A stretch of 64,000 nt of DNA from assembly GCF_012328925.1 (NCBI RefSeq), contig NZ_JAAXLS010000002.1, forward strand, positions 596,787 to 660,786, in the 5' to 3' direction. This document shows positions 44,773 through 52,806 of this stretch, piece after piece (within the stretch, counting starts at the first letter, position 1; every line of letters begins with the position of its first letter). The translations under genes were made by a program, and so were the position numbers. Under the pieces are notes generated by a model that ran no database searches, had not been told where the DNA came from, and saw only the letters and a program-made list of their open reading frames with translations. The DNA is from Amycolatopsis acididurans (GTDB taxonomy: Bacteria > Actinomycetota > Actinomycetes > Mycobacteriales > Pseudonocardiaceae).

Positions 44773-46563
44773 TCAGCCCGCGGTCACCGTGCTCGGATTC
44801 AGGGCGTCGAGCACGGCCTGATGCGTCAGCCAGCCGGTCAGCTCGCGGTCGGCCGAGAGCACCGGAAGCCCGGTGCCCGGGGCGTTCGTCAGCGCGGGCA
44901 GTGCGTCGGCCAGTGACGATTCCGGCGTGAGCAGGGGTGGCAGCTCCGCCAGGTCGGCGACCGTCTCCGTCGCCTTGTGGTCCGCCGCGAGCGTCTCGGC
45001 GACGGCCCGCGCGGTCACACAGCCCTGATATCGCCCGTCGTCCCCGACGACGGGCAGGATCCCGTGCCCGGACAGGGCCAGCGCGTGCGCGGCGTCGGCG
45101 AGATTCGTCTCCGCGGGCAACGGCTCGGGCAGCGCTTCCATCACCGCGGGTACGGTGAGCCCGGCCAGGCGACGGGCTTCCGGTGAACGCTCGATGTCCA
45201 CGCCGCGGCGGCGCAGTTTGAGGGTGTAGATCGTGTCCTGTCCCAGCAAGGCCTTGCTGGTCGCGGTCGCGATCACGATGGCCGTCAGCATCGGCAGGAT
45301 GATCGTGTACTGGCCGGTGAGCTCGAACAGGATGATCACCGCCGTGATGGGCGCCCGCGCGGCCCCGGCGAACGCCGCGCCCATCCCGATCAGCCCGTAG
45401 ACCCCGGGCGACGCGGTCACGCTGGGCAGCCACGCGTGCACCGCGGTGCCGAACGCGGTGCCCCCCATCGCGCCGATGAACAACGACGGCGCGAACACAC
45501 CGCCGGAACCACCGATCCCGATCGTCAGACTGGTCGCGACGACCTTACCCACCAGCAGCAACAGCAGGAAGCCGAAGACGTATCCGCCCTCGACGGCGTT
45601 CTGCAGCACCGGATAGCCGACCCCGTACATCTCCGGCAGCAGCAGAAGCAGGCCGCCCAGCAGCAGACCGCCCACGGCGGGCCGCAGCCACTCCGGGCCG
45701 CGCCAGATCCAGTCGCACGCGTCCTCGATCCAGTACAGGACCTTGGTGAACAGCACCCCGCACGCGCCGACGACCACGCCCAGCACGATGAACAGCAGGT
45801 ATTCGACGGGGTTGCGCAGCGCGAAGGGCGGCAGGGCGAGAAACGGCGTGTTGCCGAAGACCGCGCGCCCGACCACGCTCGCGGTCACACTGGAGAGCAC
45901 CACCGCCCCGAACGACTCGACGGCGAAGTTGCGCAGGATCAGTTCCATCGCGAAGAACGGCCCGGCCATAGGCGCGTTGAAGGTGGCGGCGATCCCGCCC
46001 GCCGCGCCGCAGGCCACCAGCACCCGCAGGCGCGATTCCGGCAGCCGCGTCAAGCGGCCGAGCGTGGAACCGAGCGCGGAGCCGATCTGCACGATCGGGC
46101 CCTCACGGCCGACCGACCCACCCGAGCCGATGCACATGGCCGACGCGATCGCCTTGACGACCGTCACCTGGGCCGGAATGCGGCCGCCGCGTTCGGCGAC
46201 GGCGTACATCACCTCGGGCACGCCGTGTCCCCGGGCTTCGGGCGCGAAGCGGTACACCAGCGGCCCGTAGATCAGCCCGGCCAGCACCGGCGCGATGAGC
46301 AGGAACCACGGGCCGAGTTCCGGCAACCACGGGTGCGCCTGGCCACCCGCGGCCGAGTAGTCCTGGTGCCCGGAGAACAACCGCGTGAACGAGGTGATCA
46401 GCCAGCGAAACGCGACGGCCCCCGCTCCGGAACCGGCCCCGATCACGACGGCCAGCGCGATCAGGCCGGTCGAGCTCTCCCGCAACCATCGAGCGACCGG
46501 CTGGTACGCGGGAACGGGCACTCCGGCGGCACTGTTGTTCTTCGAAACACCTGCAGACACCAT
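44773..46563 (-). CDS. ClC family chloride/proton antiporter with C-terminal CBS domains
   Basis: A 596-residue ClC protein. Helix motifs are GSGGSVGREGPIVQIG (with the gating Glu in GREGP), GIAATFNAPMAGPFFAMEL and GGSGGVFAPSLFIGAMGG. Two CBS domains follow from about residue 470. The gating Glu indicates a proton-coupled antiporter rather than a channel. The ATG at 46563 directly abuts operator site 3, and GTG at 46578 or 46560 are alternatives; no ribosome site is seen, so a leaderless start is likely. It is convergent with the ATPase gene. Confidence 0.92.
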   Translation of the reverse strand: MVSAGVSKNNSAAGVPVPAYQPVARWLRESSTGLIALAVVIGAGSGAGAVAFRWLITSFTRLFSGHQDYSAAGGQAHPWLPELGPWFLLIAPVLAGLIYGPLVYRFAPEARGHGVPEVMYAVAERGGRIPAQVTVVKAIASAMCIGSGGSVGREGPIVQIGSALGSTLGRLTRLPESRLRVLVACGAAGGIAATFNAPMAGPFFAMELILRNFAVESFGAVVLSSVTASVVGRAVFGNTPFLALPPFALRNPVEYLLFIVLGVVVGACGVLFTKVLYWIEDACDWIWRGPEWLRPAVGGLLLGGLLLLLPEMYGVGYPVLQNAVEGGYVFGFLLLLLVGKVVATSLTIGIGGSGGVFAPSLFIGAMGGTAFGTAVHAWLPSVTASPGVYGLIGMGAAFAGAARAPITAVIILFELTGQYTIILPMLTAIVIATATSKALLGQDTIYTLKLRRRGVDIERSPEARRLAGLTVPAVMEALPEPLPAETNLADAAHALALSGHGILPVVGDDGRYQGCVTARAVAETLAADHKATETVADLAELPPLLTPESSLADALPALTNAPGTGLPVLSADRELTGWLTHQAVLDALNPSTVTAG

Positions 46564-46581
46564 TGCAGTATGCAACACTTG
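46563..46581. promoter_or_regulatory. MarR-type operator, site 3 (at the clc start)
   Basis: TTGCAGTATGCAACACTTG: core TTGC-N5-GCAA at 46563-46575 and right extension CACTTG. It touches the clc start codon, so binding would block transcription initiation directly. Confidence 0.65.
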
Positions 46582-46593
46582 CTCTAGGCATAT

Positions 46594-46611
46594 TTAACCG
46601 GATCCGGTTAA
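46594..46611. promoter_or_regulatory. Perfect 18-base palindrome between operators 3 and 4
   Basis: TTAACCGGATCCGGTTAA is perfectly self-complementary and unlike the TTGC-N5-GCAA sites on either side. It lies in the clc promoter region, 31-48 bases upstream of the ATG, possibly over the -35 region. It may be bound by a second regulator. Confidence 0.5.
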
Positions 46612-46614
46612 CGC

Positions 46615-46627
46615 TTGCCCTGAGCAA
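46615..46627. promoter_or_regulatory. MarR-type operator, site 4 (upstream of clc)
   Basis: TTGCCCTGAGCAA, a TTGC-N5-GCAA core with weaker flanks. Its centre is 52 bases from the centre of site 3, close to five helical turns, which would place two dimers on the same DNA face. Confidence 0.5.
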
Positions 46628-46685
46628 TGATTGACCTATGCACGAAAGCGGTGCCGACGAGTCCGAACGCGACAGTGCCGCTGGT

Positions 46686-47222
46686 TCAGACCCAGAACGC
46701 GTCCACGCCCTGCTCCACCGCCGGCTCGTCGCCGGCCTCGGTGAACGCGGTGAGCGCACGCACGAGCCCGCGCCGGGTGGTGGCGGGCATCCGGCCGACG
46801 ATGCGGGTGATCTCGGCGCGCCGCCGCTGCGTCACCTGGCGCACCACGGCGGCGCCGCCGTCGGTCAACGTGACCACCAGTTCGCGCCGCGAAGCCGGGT
46901 TCGCCGTCCTGCTGACCAGATCGGCCGAAACGAGGCGGTCCACCATGCGGGTGGCGGTCGAGGGGTTGACCGCGAGGTGCTCGGCGAGCGCGGTCAGCTT
47001 GAGCGGGCCTTGCGTGTCGAGCACCACCAGCAGCCGGAACTGCGGAATCGTGATCGATTCGTCGACCGAGGCGATCGAGCGGGCCGAGACCGCGACGAGC
47101 AGGCGCGAGGCCGTCAGTACCGCGTCCGTCACCGCGTCGACGGCGTCGGGCGCGAGTTCCTCAGCGGAGCGCGCGGCGCGTCCGGAGCCTGCGGCGGCAC
47201 GAGTCGGGCGGCGAGTCGGCAT
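46686..47222 (-). CDS. MarR family transcriptional regulator
   Basis: A 178-residue MarR protein with the winged helix FRLLVVLDTQGPLKLTALAEHLAVNPSTATRMVDRLVSADLVSRTANPASRRELVVTLTDGGAAVVRQV. It has no cysteine, so it is not a thiol-based oxidant sensor of the OhrR type. A strong ribosome site (AAAGGAGGC) precedes the ATG at 47222. The clc gene follows on the same strand 122 bases later. A 29-base palindrome lies 38-66 bases upstream of its start, and four related sites precede neighbouring genes, so it is the likely master of this small regulon. Confidence 0.9.
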   Translation of the reverse strand: MPTRRPTRAAAGSGRAARSAEELAPDAVDAVTDAVLTASRLLVAVSARSIASVDESITIPQFRLLVVLDTQGPLKLTALAEHLAVNPSTATRMVDRLVSADLVSRTANPASRRELVVTLTDGGAAVVRQVTQRRRAEITRIVGRMPATTRRGLVRALTAFTEAGDEPAVEQGVDAFWV

Positions 47223-47259
47223 GCCTCCTTTTTACCTCATATCGCCGGCACCTAACCTG

Positions 47260-47288
47260 GGCAACTGTTGCTCGGAGCAACAGTTGCC
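47260..47288. promoter_or_regulatory. MarR operator, site 5: perfect 29-base palindrome upstream of marR
   Basis: The left arm GGCAACTGTTGCTC (47260-47273) and right arm GAGCAACAGTTGCC (47275-47288) are exact reverse complements around a central G. The inner core is TTGCTCGGAGCAA. It lies between marR and the tautomerase gene and is the best-preserved copy of the motif seen at sites 1-4. Confidence 0.8.
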
Positions 47289-47305
47289 ACCGGAAGGAGT
47301 TTCTG

Positions 47306-47461
47306 ACGGGGCTGGCCGACCGTTGCCCGCAGGGCATGCTCCGCGCGCTGCCGCGCGGCGCGATCGGCCGCCCGCCAGTCGTGAACCGGTCCCAGCCCGA
47401 CTGGCTGGACAAAGTGGTCGCCGGGAGCCGAGCCTCGGGACGACCACCCTGGACGGAGGAA
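47306..47461 (+). other. Short open stretch between the MarR operator and the tautomerase gene, function unclear
   Basis: After an AAGGAG motif at 47293-47298 the frame stays open into the tautomerase gene (it would read LADRCPQGMLRALPRGAIGR). There is no ATG or GTG at a good distance from the AAGGAG. It may be a leader, the remnant of a gene, or an N-terminal extension of the tautomerase that is not translated. The tautomerase Pro1 argues against an extension. Confidence 0.2.
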
Positions 47462-47464
47462 CCG

Positions 47465-47668
47465 ATGCCGATCATCGAGGTCACCCTCGCGGAAGGCCGC
47501 ACGCCGGCCCAGCTGCGCGAGCTGATCCACCAGCTGACCGAGGCCGCGCACCGCGCGATCGACGCCCCGCTCCCGTCGATCCGCGTCATCCTGCGCGAGA
47601 CGCCTGCGACCCATTTCGCCGCAGGCGATGTCACCCTGGCCGAACGACGGCAGGAGACGGGCGGCTGA
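47465..47668 (+). CDS. 4-oxalocrotonate tautomerase family protein
   Basis: A 67-residue tautomerase with the catalytic Pro directly after the initiator Met (MPIIEVTLAEGRTPAQLRELIHQLTEAAHRAI). Family members use this amino-terminal proline as a base; pI and length are normal. The start at 47465 follows GGAGGAACC. It is divergent from marR, and the 29-base palindrome in between may control it. The substrate is unknown; relatives act on dicarboxylic enols or halogenated acids. Confidence 0.85.
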   Translation: MPIIEVTLAEGRTPAQLRELIHQLTEAAHRAIDAPLPSIRVILRETPATHFAAGDVTLAERRQETGG

Positions 47669-47779
47669 AGCGATCATTCGCCCCTCGCGACGGCCACCGG
47701 ACCGGCCCGGCGATTTTTTGACGAGATCTATACGCCTTGACGGCCGTTCGGGCGATCACTGTCTGCTTACCCTGCGGGC

Positions 47780-49768
47780 GTGCCTCCTGCGACGTCCCTG
47801 CTCAAGCGCCTGGTGGTCGGTCGTCCGTTTCGCAGCGACCGGCTCGCGCACGAGCTGCTGCCGAAACGGATCGCGCTGCCGATCTTCGCCAGCGACCCGT
47901 TGTCCTCGGTCACCTACGCCACGCAGGAGATCCTGCTGATCCTCGCCCTCGGCGGGGTGACGTTCCTGCATCTGACGCCGTGGATCGCGCTGGCCGTCGT
48001 GGTGCTGCTGGTCGTGGTGGTGCTGTCCTACCGGCAGGTGGTGCAGGCCTACCCGAGCGGCGGCGGCTCCTACGAGGTCGCCTCCCGCAACCTGGGCCGC
48101 AGCGCCGGGCTGGTGGTCGCGGGCGCGCTGCTGGTCGACTACATCCTCACGGTCGCGGTCTCGGTGGCGGCGGGGGTGGACAACATCATCTCGGCGGTGC
48201 CCGAGCTCAACCCGTACCGTGTGCTGATCAACATCGTGTTCGTCGTGCTGCTGACGGCGATGAACCTGCGCGGGGTCCGCGAGTCGGGACGCACCTTCGC
48301 CGTCCCCACCTACGCGTTCGTGGTCGGCGTGCTGCTGATGATCGTGATCGGGCTGGTCGAGACGCTCGTCGGGCACCGTCCGGTCGCCGAGAGCGCGCAT
48401 TACGGCATTCATGCCGAACAGGTCGGCCTGTCCTCACTCGCACTGGTGTTCCTGGTGCTGCGGGCGTTCTCCTCCGGCTGTACGGCCCTGACCGGCGCCG
48501 AGGCGATCTCCAACGGGGTGCCGGCCTTCCGCAGGCCGAAGGGCCTCAACGCCGCCCGCACGATGAGTGCGATGGGAATCCTGTCCATCGTCATGTTCAG
48601 CGGGATCACCCTGCTGGCGCTGATCTCGCAGGTGAAGATCGCCGAAAGCGCCTGTGACCTCGTCGGCTATCCCGGCGACTGCGCGAACGGGGCCCAGCGG
48701 ACGGTGATCGCGCAGATCGCGGCGGCGGTGTTCGGCGGGGACCAGAGCATCGGGTTCTACTACCTGCAGGGCACCGCGGCGCTGATCCTGATCCTCGCGG
48801 CGAACACCGCGTTCAACGGCTTCCCGCTGCTCGGCTCGATCCTGGCCCGCGACCGCTACCTGCCGCGGCAGTTGCACACCCGCGGCGACCGGCTGACCTT
48901 CTCCAACGGCATCATCCTGCTCGCGCTGGTCGCGGGCGCCCTGATCTACGCGTTCGAGGGTTCGACCACGAAGCTGATCCAGCTCTACATCATCGGCGTG
49001 TTCACCTCGTTCACGCTCTGCCAGGCCGGCATGGTGCGGCACTGGAACCGCGAACTGCGGCAGGCCGCGACGGCGGCCGACCGGCGCCGCATCCGGCGCG
49101 CCCGGGTCATCAACGCCTTCGGCACCTGCTTCACCGGGGTCGTGCTGGTGGTCGTGCTGATCACCAAGTTCTCCCACGGCGCCTACCTGGTCGTGATCGC
49201 CATCCCGGTGCTGTTCGTGATGATGCGCAGCATCCAGCGCCACTACCGCCGGGTCCGCGACGAGCTCGAGCCGGACGATTCCGGTGGCCTGCTGCCCAGC
49301 CGGGTGCATGCCGTCGTCCTGGTCTCCACGTTCCACAAACCGACCCAGCGCGCACTGGCCTTCGCCAAGGCCGCCCGGCCCGACACGTTGAGCGCCATCA
49401 CGATCAACGTCGACGACGCCGAGACCCGTGAGCTCCAGCGGATCTGGGAAAGCCACGGAATCAAGGTGCCGCTGAAGGTGCTCGAGTCCCCGTACCGGGA
49501 GATCACCAGGCCGGTGCTGAACTACATCAAGACGCTGAGCCGGGACAGTCCCCGCGACGTCGTGTGCGTCTACATCCCCGAGTACGTCGTCGGACGCTGG
49601 TGGGAGAACCTGCTGCACAACCAGAGCGCGCTGCGGCTGAAGGGACGGTTGCTGTTCGAGCCGGGGGTCATGGTCGTCAGCGTCCCGTGGCAGCTGCGTT
49701 CCAGCTCCCGGCGCGACCTCGAACGCGCCGAGCACCTGCCCGGTGACGTCCGGCGCGGCATCCTGTGA
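47780..49768 (+). CDS. KimA/YdaO-like APC superfamily permease (probable potassium importer)
   Basis: A 662-residue protein closely resembling Bacillus KimA in layout: LLKRLVVGRPFRSDRLAHE, ASDPLSSVTYATQEILLIL, SYRQVVQAYPSGGGSYEVASRNLG, LRAFSSGCTALTGAEAISNGVPAFRRP, AANTAFNGFPLLGSILARDRYLPRQLHTRGDRLTFSNGI, then a soluble C-terminal domain. KimA is a high-affinity proton-coupled potassium importer. The start is GTG at 47780 with a weak ribosome site. No c-di-AMP riboswitch is visible in the 111-base gap upstream. Confidence 0.8.
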   Translation: MPPATSLLKRLVVGRPFRSDRLAHELLPKRIALPIFASDPLSSVTYATQEILLILALGGVTFLHLTPWIALAVVVLLVVVVLSYRQVVQAYPSGGGSYEVASRNLGRSAGLVVAGALLVDYILTVAVSVAAGVDNIISAVPELNPYRVLINIVFVVLLTAMNLRGVRESGRTFAVPTYAFVVGVLLMIVIGLVETLVGHRPVAESAHYGIHAEQVGLSSLALVFLVLRAFSSGCTALTGAEAISNGVPAFRRPKGLNAARTMSAMGILSIVMFSGITLLALISQVKIAESACDLVGYPGDCANGAQRTVIAQIAAAVFGGDQSIGFYYLQGTAALILILAANTAFNGFPLLGSILARDRYLPRQLHTRGDRLTFSNGIILLALVAGALIYAFEGSTTKLIQLYIIGVFTSFTLCQAGMVRHWNRELRQAATAADRRRIRRARVINAFGTCFTGVVLVVVLITKFSHGAYLVVIAIPVLFVMMRSIQRHYRRVRDELEPDDSGGLLPSRVHAVVLVSTFHKPTQRALAFAKAARPDTLSAITINVDDAETRELQRIWESHGIKVPLKVLESPYREITRPVLNYIKTLSRDSPRDVVCVYIPEYVVGRWWENLLHNQSALRLKGRLLFEPGVMVVSVPWQLRSSSRRDLERAEHLPGDVRRGIL

Positions 49769-49773
49769 CCGTT

Positions 49774-50340
49774 TCAGTTCTCGCGGAGCCACGCGGCGAC
49801 TTCGCCGGCGTGGGCCGCGGGTTCCGGGACGGGCGCGAACACGTGCTCGATCACCGGGCCCGACGCGACGATGGTGAATCGCTTGAGCAGCCGCTGCCCG
49901 CCCGCGGACCAGGTGGGCAGCCGCAGCCGGCCGGTGATCGTCTGCGCGTGGTCGCTGAGCAGCGGGAAGGTGAGCTCGAGACGTTGTGCCGCCTCGCGTT
50001 GCTCGGCGGCGGGCTGGGTGGACAGCCCGCAGACCGCGCCGCCGAGGTCGCCGATGACGCTGGCGAGGTCACGGAACGAGCAGGATTCGGCGGTACAGCC
50101 GAACGCGCCGGGGATACTCGTCCAGTCGGGCGTGATCGGTTCGCGGCCGGGCGCGCCGATGGCCGGATACGCGTAGATCACGAGGCGCGCCACGGCGGCG
50201 GCGAGCTCGCGCAGCGACACCTCGCCCGCGGTACCGGTCGCCGGAACGCGTGTGCCCGGTAGTTCCGCGCCGAGCAGGTGCGCGACGTCGGCGCTCGTCG
50301 CGACGGCGCTGCGCTCGTCGCCGGGACTGGTCGGCGTCAC
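49774..50340 (-). CDS. Peroxiredoxin (AhpC/TSA-like)
   Basis: A 188-residue thioredoxin-fold protein. VIYAYPAIGAPG and GCTAESCSFRDLASVIGDLGGAVCGLSTQPAAEQREAAQRLELTFPLLSD fit peroxiredoxins, with a candidate peroxidatic Cys in the GCTAESC segment and further cysteines nearby. The start is GTG at 50340 behind an excellent ribosome site (GGAGGAAACGCC); an ATG at 50370 without one is less likely. It reduces peroxides. Divergent from the ArsR-acetyltransferase fusion; convergent with the KimA-like gene. Confidence 0.78.
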   Translation of the reverse strand: MTPTSPGDERSAVATSADVAHLLGAELPGTRVPATGTAGEVSLRELAAAVARLVIYAYPAIGAPGREPITPDWTSIPGAFGCTAESCSFRDLASVIGDLGGAVCGLSTQPAAEQREAAQRLELTFPLLSDHAQTITGRLRLPTWSAGGQRLLKRFTIVASGPVIEHVFAPVPEPAAHAGEVAAWLREN

Positions 50341-50428
50341 GGCGTTTCCTCCGTTCTCCGAAGGGCTCATTGTCCAACCGCTCCCGCCAGGGCCGCAACC
50401 ATCGATCACAGTCGATACACTGCGCGTC

Positions 50429-51268
50429 ATGACCATCGCGACGCCCGGGCCGCCGATGCTGCCCGACGCCGAGGCCGCCACCTACGCGGGCTGGTTCGCG
50501 TGCCTGGCCGAGCCCACCCGCGTCCGGCTGCTGCACGCCGTGGCCACCGCGCCCCGCGGGCTCACCGTCGGCAAGCTGACCGAGATCCTCGGCACCAGCC
50601 AGTCCACGACCTCGCACCACGTGCGCAAGCTCGCCGAGGTCGGCTTCGTGCGGCTGCACAAGGAAGGCACGGCGACCTGGGTCACCGTCAACGCCGCCTG
50701 CTGTACCGGGCTGCCCCACGCCGCCGACGCGGTCATGGGCCTGCTCGCGCCCCGCCCGTGCTGCCCCGGCGACGTGCCCGCCGACGTCACGGTCCGTGCG
50801 CTGCGCGACGAGGACTGGCCGGCCGTACGGCGCATCCACGCCGAAGGCATCGCCACCGGCACCGCGACCTTCGAAACCAGCGTGCCCAGCCGCGAGACCC
50901 TCGACGGGAAGTGGCTTTCCGGGCACCGCTGGGTCGCCGAACTGGACGGCGAGGTGGTCGGCTGGGCCGCCGCGGGCCCGGTATCCACACGCGACTGTTA
51001 CTCCGGCATCGCCGAAACCTCGATCTACGTCGCCGACGGCCACCGCGGCCGCGGCATCGGCAAGGCGCTGATCCGCAAGCAGGTCACGGCCGCCGACGAC
51101 GCCGGACTCTGGACGTTGCAGACCTCCATCCTGACCGGGAATCGCACCAGCATCGGCCTGCACCATTCCGCCGGCTTCCGGACGGTCGGCGTCCGCGAAC
51201 GCATCGCGCGCCGGGACGGCGTCTGGCACGACACGGTCTTCGTCGAACGCCGCAGCGCCCTGAATTGA
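50429..51268 (+). CDS. ArsR winged-helix fused to a PAT/ArsN-like GNAT acetyltransferase
   Basis: A 279-residue fusion. Residues about 20-90 are an ArsR HTH (LAEPTRVRLLHAVATAPRGLTVGKLTEILGTSQSTTSHHVRKLAEVGFVRL). Two vicinal cysteine pairs follow, Cys91-Cys92 and Cys111-Cys112, well placed to bind As(III) or another soft metal. Residues 117-275 are a phosphinothricin/arsinothricin-type acetyltransferase (IYVADGHRGRGIGKAL; FRTVGVRERIARRDGVWHDTVFVERR). The product may sense a toxicant and detoxify it. Direct TCGAT repeats (TCGATCACAG TCGATACAC) just upstream may be its operator. Confidence 0.85.
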   Translation: MTIATPGPPMLPDAEAATYAGWFACLAEPTRVRLLHAVATAPRGLTVGKLTEILGTSQSTTSHHVRKLAEVGFVRLHKEGTATWVTVNAACCTGLPHAADAVMGLLAPRPCCPGDVPADVTVRALRDEDWPAVRRIHAEGIATGTATFETSVPSRETLDGKWLSGHRWVAELDGEVVGWAAAGPVSTRDCYSGIAETSIYVADGHRGRGIGKALIRKQVTAADDAGLWTLQTSILTGNRTSIGLHHSAGFRTVGVRERIARRDGVWHDTVFVERRSALN

Positions 51269-51361
51269 CTTTGGTCCCCGCGAAAGGACCGATCGTCTCT
51301 GCCCCGCTGCTGATCTTCCCCGTTTTCATGAACGGCATCGCGACGTTCGAAGGGGAAACCG

Positions 51362-52783
51362 ATGTCCAGACCTCAGCCCGCGGCGGAACGGCCAGGGCCG
51401 TCGACTCCGGCGGAGCACAAGGCCCGCGCGCTCGGGCTCACCTCGGCGACCGGGCTCGTCGTCGGAAGCGTCATCGGCACCGGCGTGTTCACCATGCCCG
51501 CGGTGCTCGCCGGAGCCGGGACCAGCTCGCTGGTGGTGCTCGCGGTGGTCGCGCTCGGTGCCTCGCTGCTCGCCGTCCTCTTCGGACAGCTGACCAGGCG
51601 GGTCCCCAACGCCGACGGCGGGCTCTACGCCTACGCCCGGCACGAGTTCGGTGACTTCGCCGGGTACCTCACCGGCTGGTGCTACTGGGTTTCCGCGTGG
51701 GCGGGCAACGCCGCGATCGTGTCGTCGTGGGTGCTCTACGTCGACGCTCTGCTCGGTCTGGACAATCCGTCGGGATGGGTGAACTGGGGCATCGCGCTGG
51801 CCGGACTCTGGATCCCCGCGGCCGTCAACCTCGCCGGGGTACGCCAGATGGCCTGGTTCGAGAACGTGACGGTGGTGCTGAAGTTCGTGCCGTTGCTGTT
51901 CGTCGGCGTGGTCGGCTGGTTCTTCGTGTCGCGCGGCAACTTCGGGGCCTTCAACGCCTCGGGCGGGAGCCTCTACAGCGCGGTCGGGATCGCCGCGGGG
52001 GTGGCGCTGTTCGCGTTCATCGGCGTCGAGGTCGCGGCCATCATCGCGAAGCGGGTGCGGCGGCCCGGGCGCAACGTCGGCCGCGCGTCGCTGCTGGGCA
52101 CCGCGGCCAGCGCCGTGCTGTACCTCCTGGTCTCCGCCGCGGTGATGGGACTGGTGCCGCACGACACGCTCGTCGCCACCGGCACGCCGTTCGTCCCGGC
52201 TTTCCAGGCGATCCTGCCGCTCGGCTGGGCCGGAAAGCTGGTGGCCGCGCTCGCGGTGATCTCCGGCATCGGCGCGCTCAACGGGTGGACACTGGTCACG
52301 AGCGAGGTTTCCCGCGCCACCGCCGCCGACGGGCTGTTCCCGAAGGCGTTCGCCTGGGCCGATCGCAAGCACACGCCGTGGTTCGGCATCCTCGTCGCCG
52401 CCGCGCTTCCGTCGGTGCTGATGCTGTGGCGCTACACGGCCAGCTCGGGCCTGACGGTGTTCACGTTCCTGGTCAACCTTTCCGTCGTCACGGTGGCGAT
52501 CCCGTACTTCTTCTCGGCCTGCGCGCAGCTGACCTACCTGGTTTCGCGCCGCCGGCGCGTCCGTGGCCTGCTGCTCGTCCGTGACCTGCTCATCGCCGGC
52601 GTGAGCGTGTTGTTCTCGCTGTGGGTGACCTTCGCGGCCGGGTACGCCGCCGTCTACCAGGCCCTGGTCCTGCTGCTGGCCGGGTTGGTGGTCTACGCGT
52701 TCCTCAACGCCAGGCGGCACAACGGCGAAGAGGCCGCGAAACCGGGCGAGGACGACACCACGCAACTGCCGCACGCGGCCTGA
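51362..52783 (+). CDS. arcD: APC family amino-acid antiporter of the arginine deiminase operon (ArcD-like)
   Basis: A 473-residue amino acid/polyamine/organocation antiporter. About 12 membrane segments with the signature [29 protein letters not shown] (APC consensus) and [21 protein letters not shown]. Being first of arcD-arcA-arcB-arcC, it probably exchanges arginine for ornithine. It is of the APC type, not the 12-TM ArcD of Pseudomonas, so the symbol reflects role rather than family. GAAGGGGAAACCG precedes the ATG. Confidence 0.85.
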   Translation: MSRPQPAAERPGPSTPAEHKARALGLTSATGLVVGSVIGTGVFTMPAVLAGAGTSSLVVLAVVALGASLLAVLFGQLTRRVPNADGGLYAYARHEFGDFAGYLTGWCYWVSAWAGNAAIVSSWVLYVDALLGLDNPSGWVNWGIALAGLWIPAAVNLAGVRQMAWFENVTVVLKFVPLLFVGVVGWFFVSRGNFGAFNASGGSLYSAVGIAAGVALFAFIGVEVAAIIAKRVRRPGRNVGRASLLGTAASAVLYLLVSAAVMGLVPHDTLVATGTPFVPAFQAILPLGWAGKLVAALAVISGIGALNGWTLVTSEVSRATAADGLFPKAFAWADRKHTPWFGILVAAALPSVLMLWRYTASSGLTVFTFLVNLSVVTVAIPYFFSACAQLTYLVSRRRRVRGLLLVRDLLIAGVSVLFSLWVTFAAGYAAVYQALVLLLAGLVVYAFLNARRHNGEEAAKPGEDDTTQLPHAA

Positions 52784-52806
52784 TTCCGAAGGAAGAACTT
52801 GATCCC

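Noticed and set aside
47669..47779. c-di-AMP (ydaO) riboswitch upstream of the KimA-like gene
   Set aside because: The gap is about 110 bases and I could not find the conserved riboswitch core.
51270..51300. DevR/DosR box upstream of the arginine deiminase operon
   Set aside because: The half sites GGTCC and GGACC are in the opposite order and spacing to the GGGAC-N4-GTCCC consensus; kept only as an unspecified inverted repeat.
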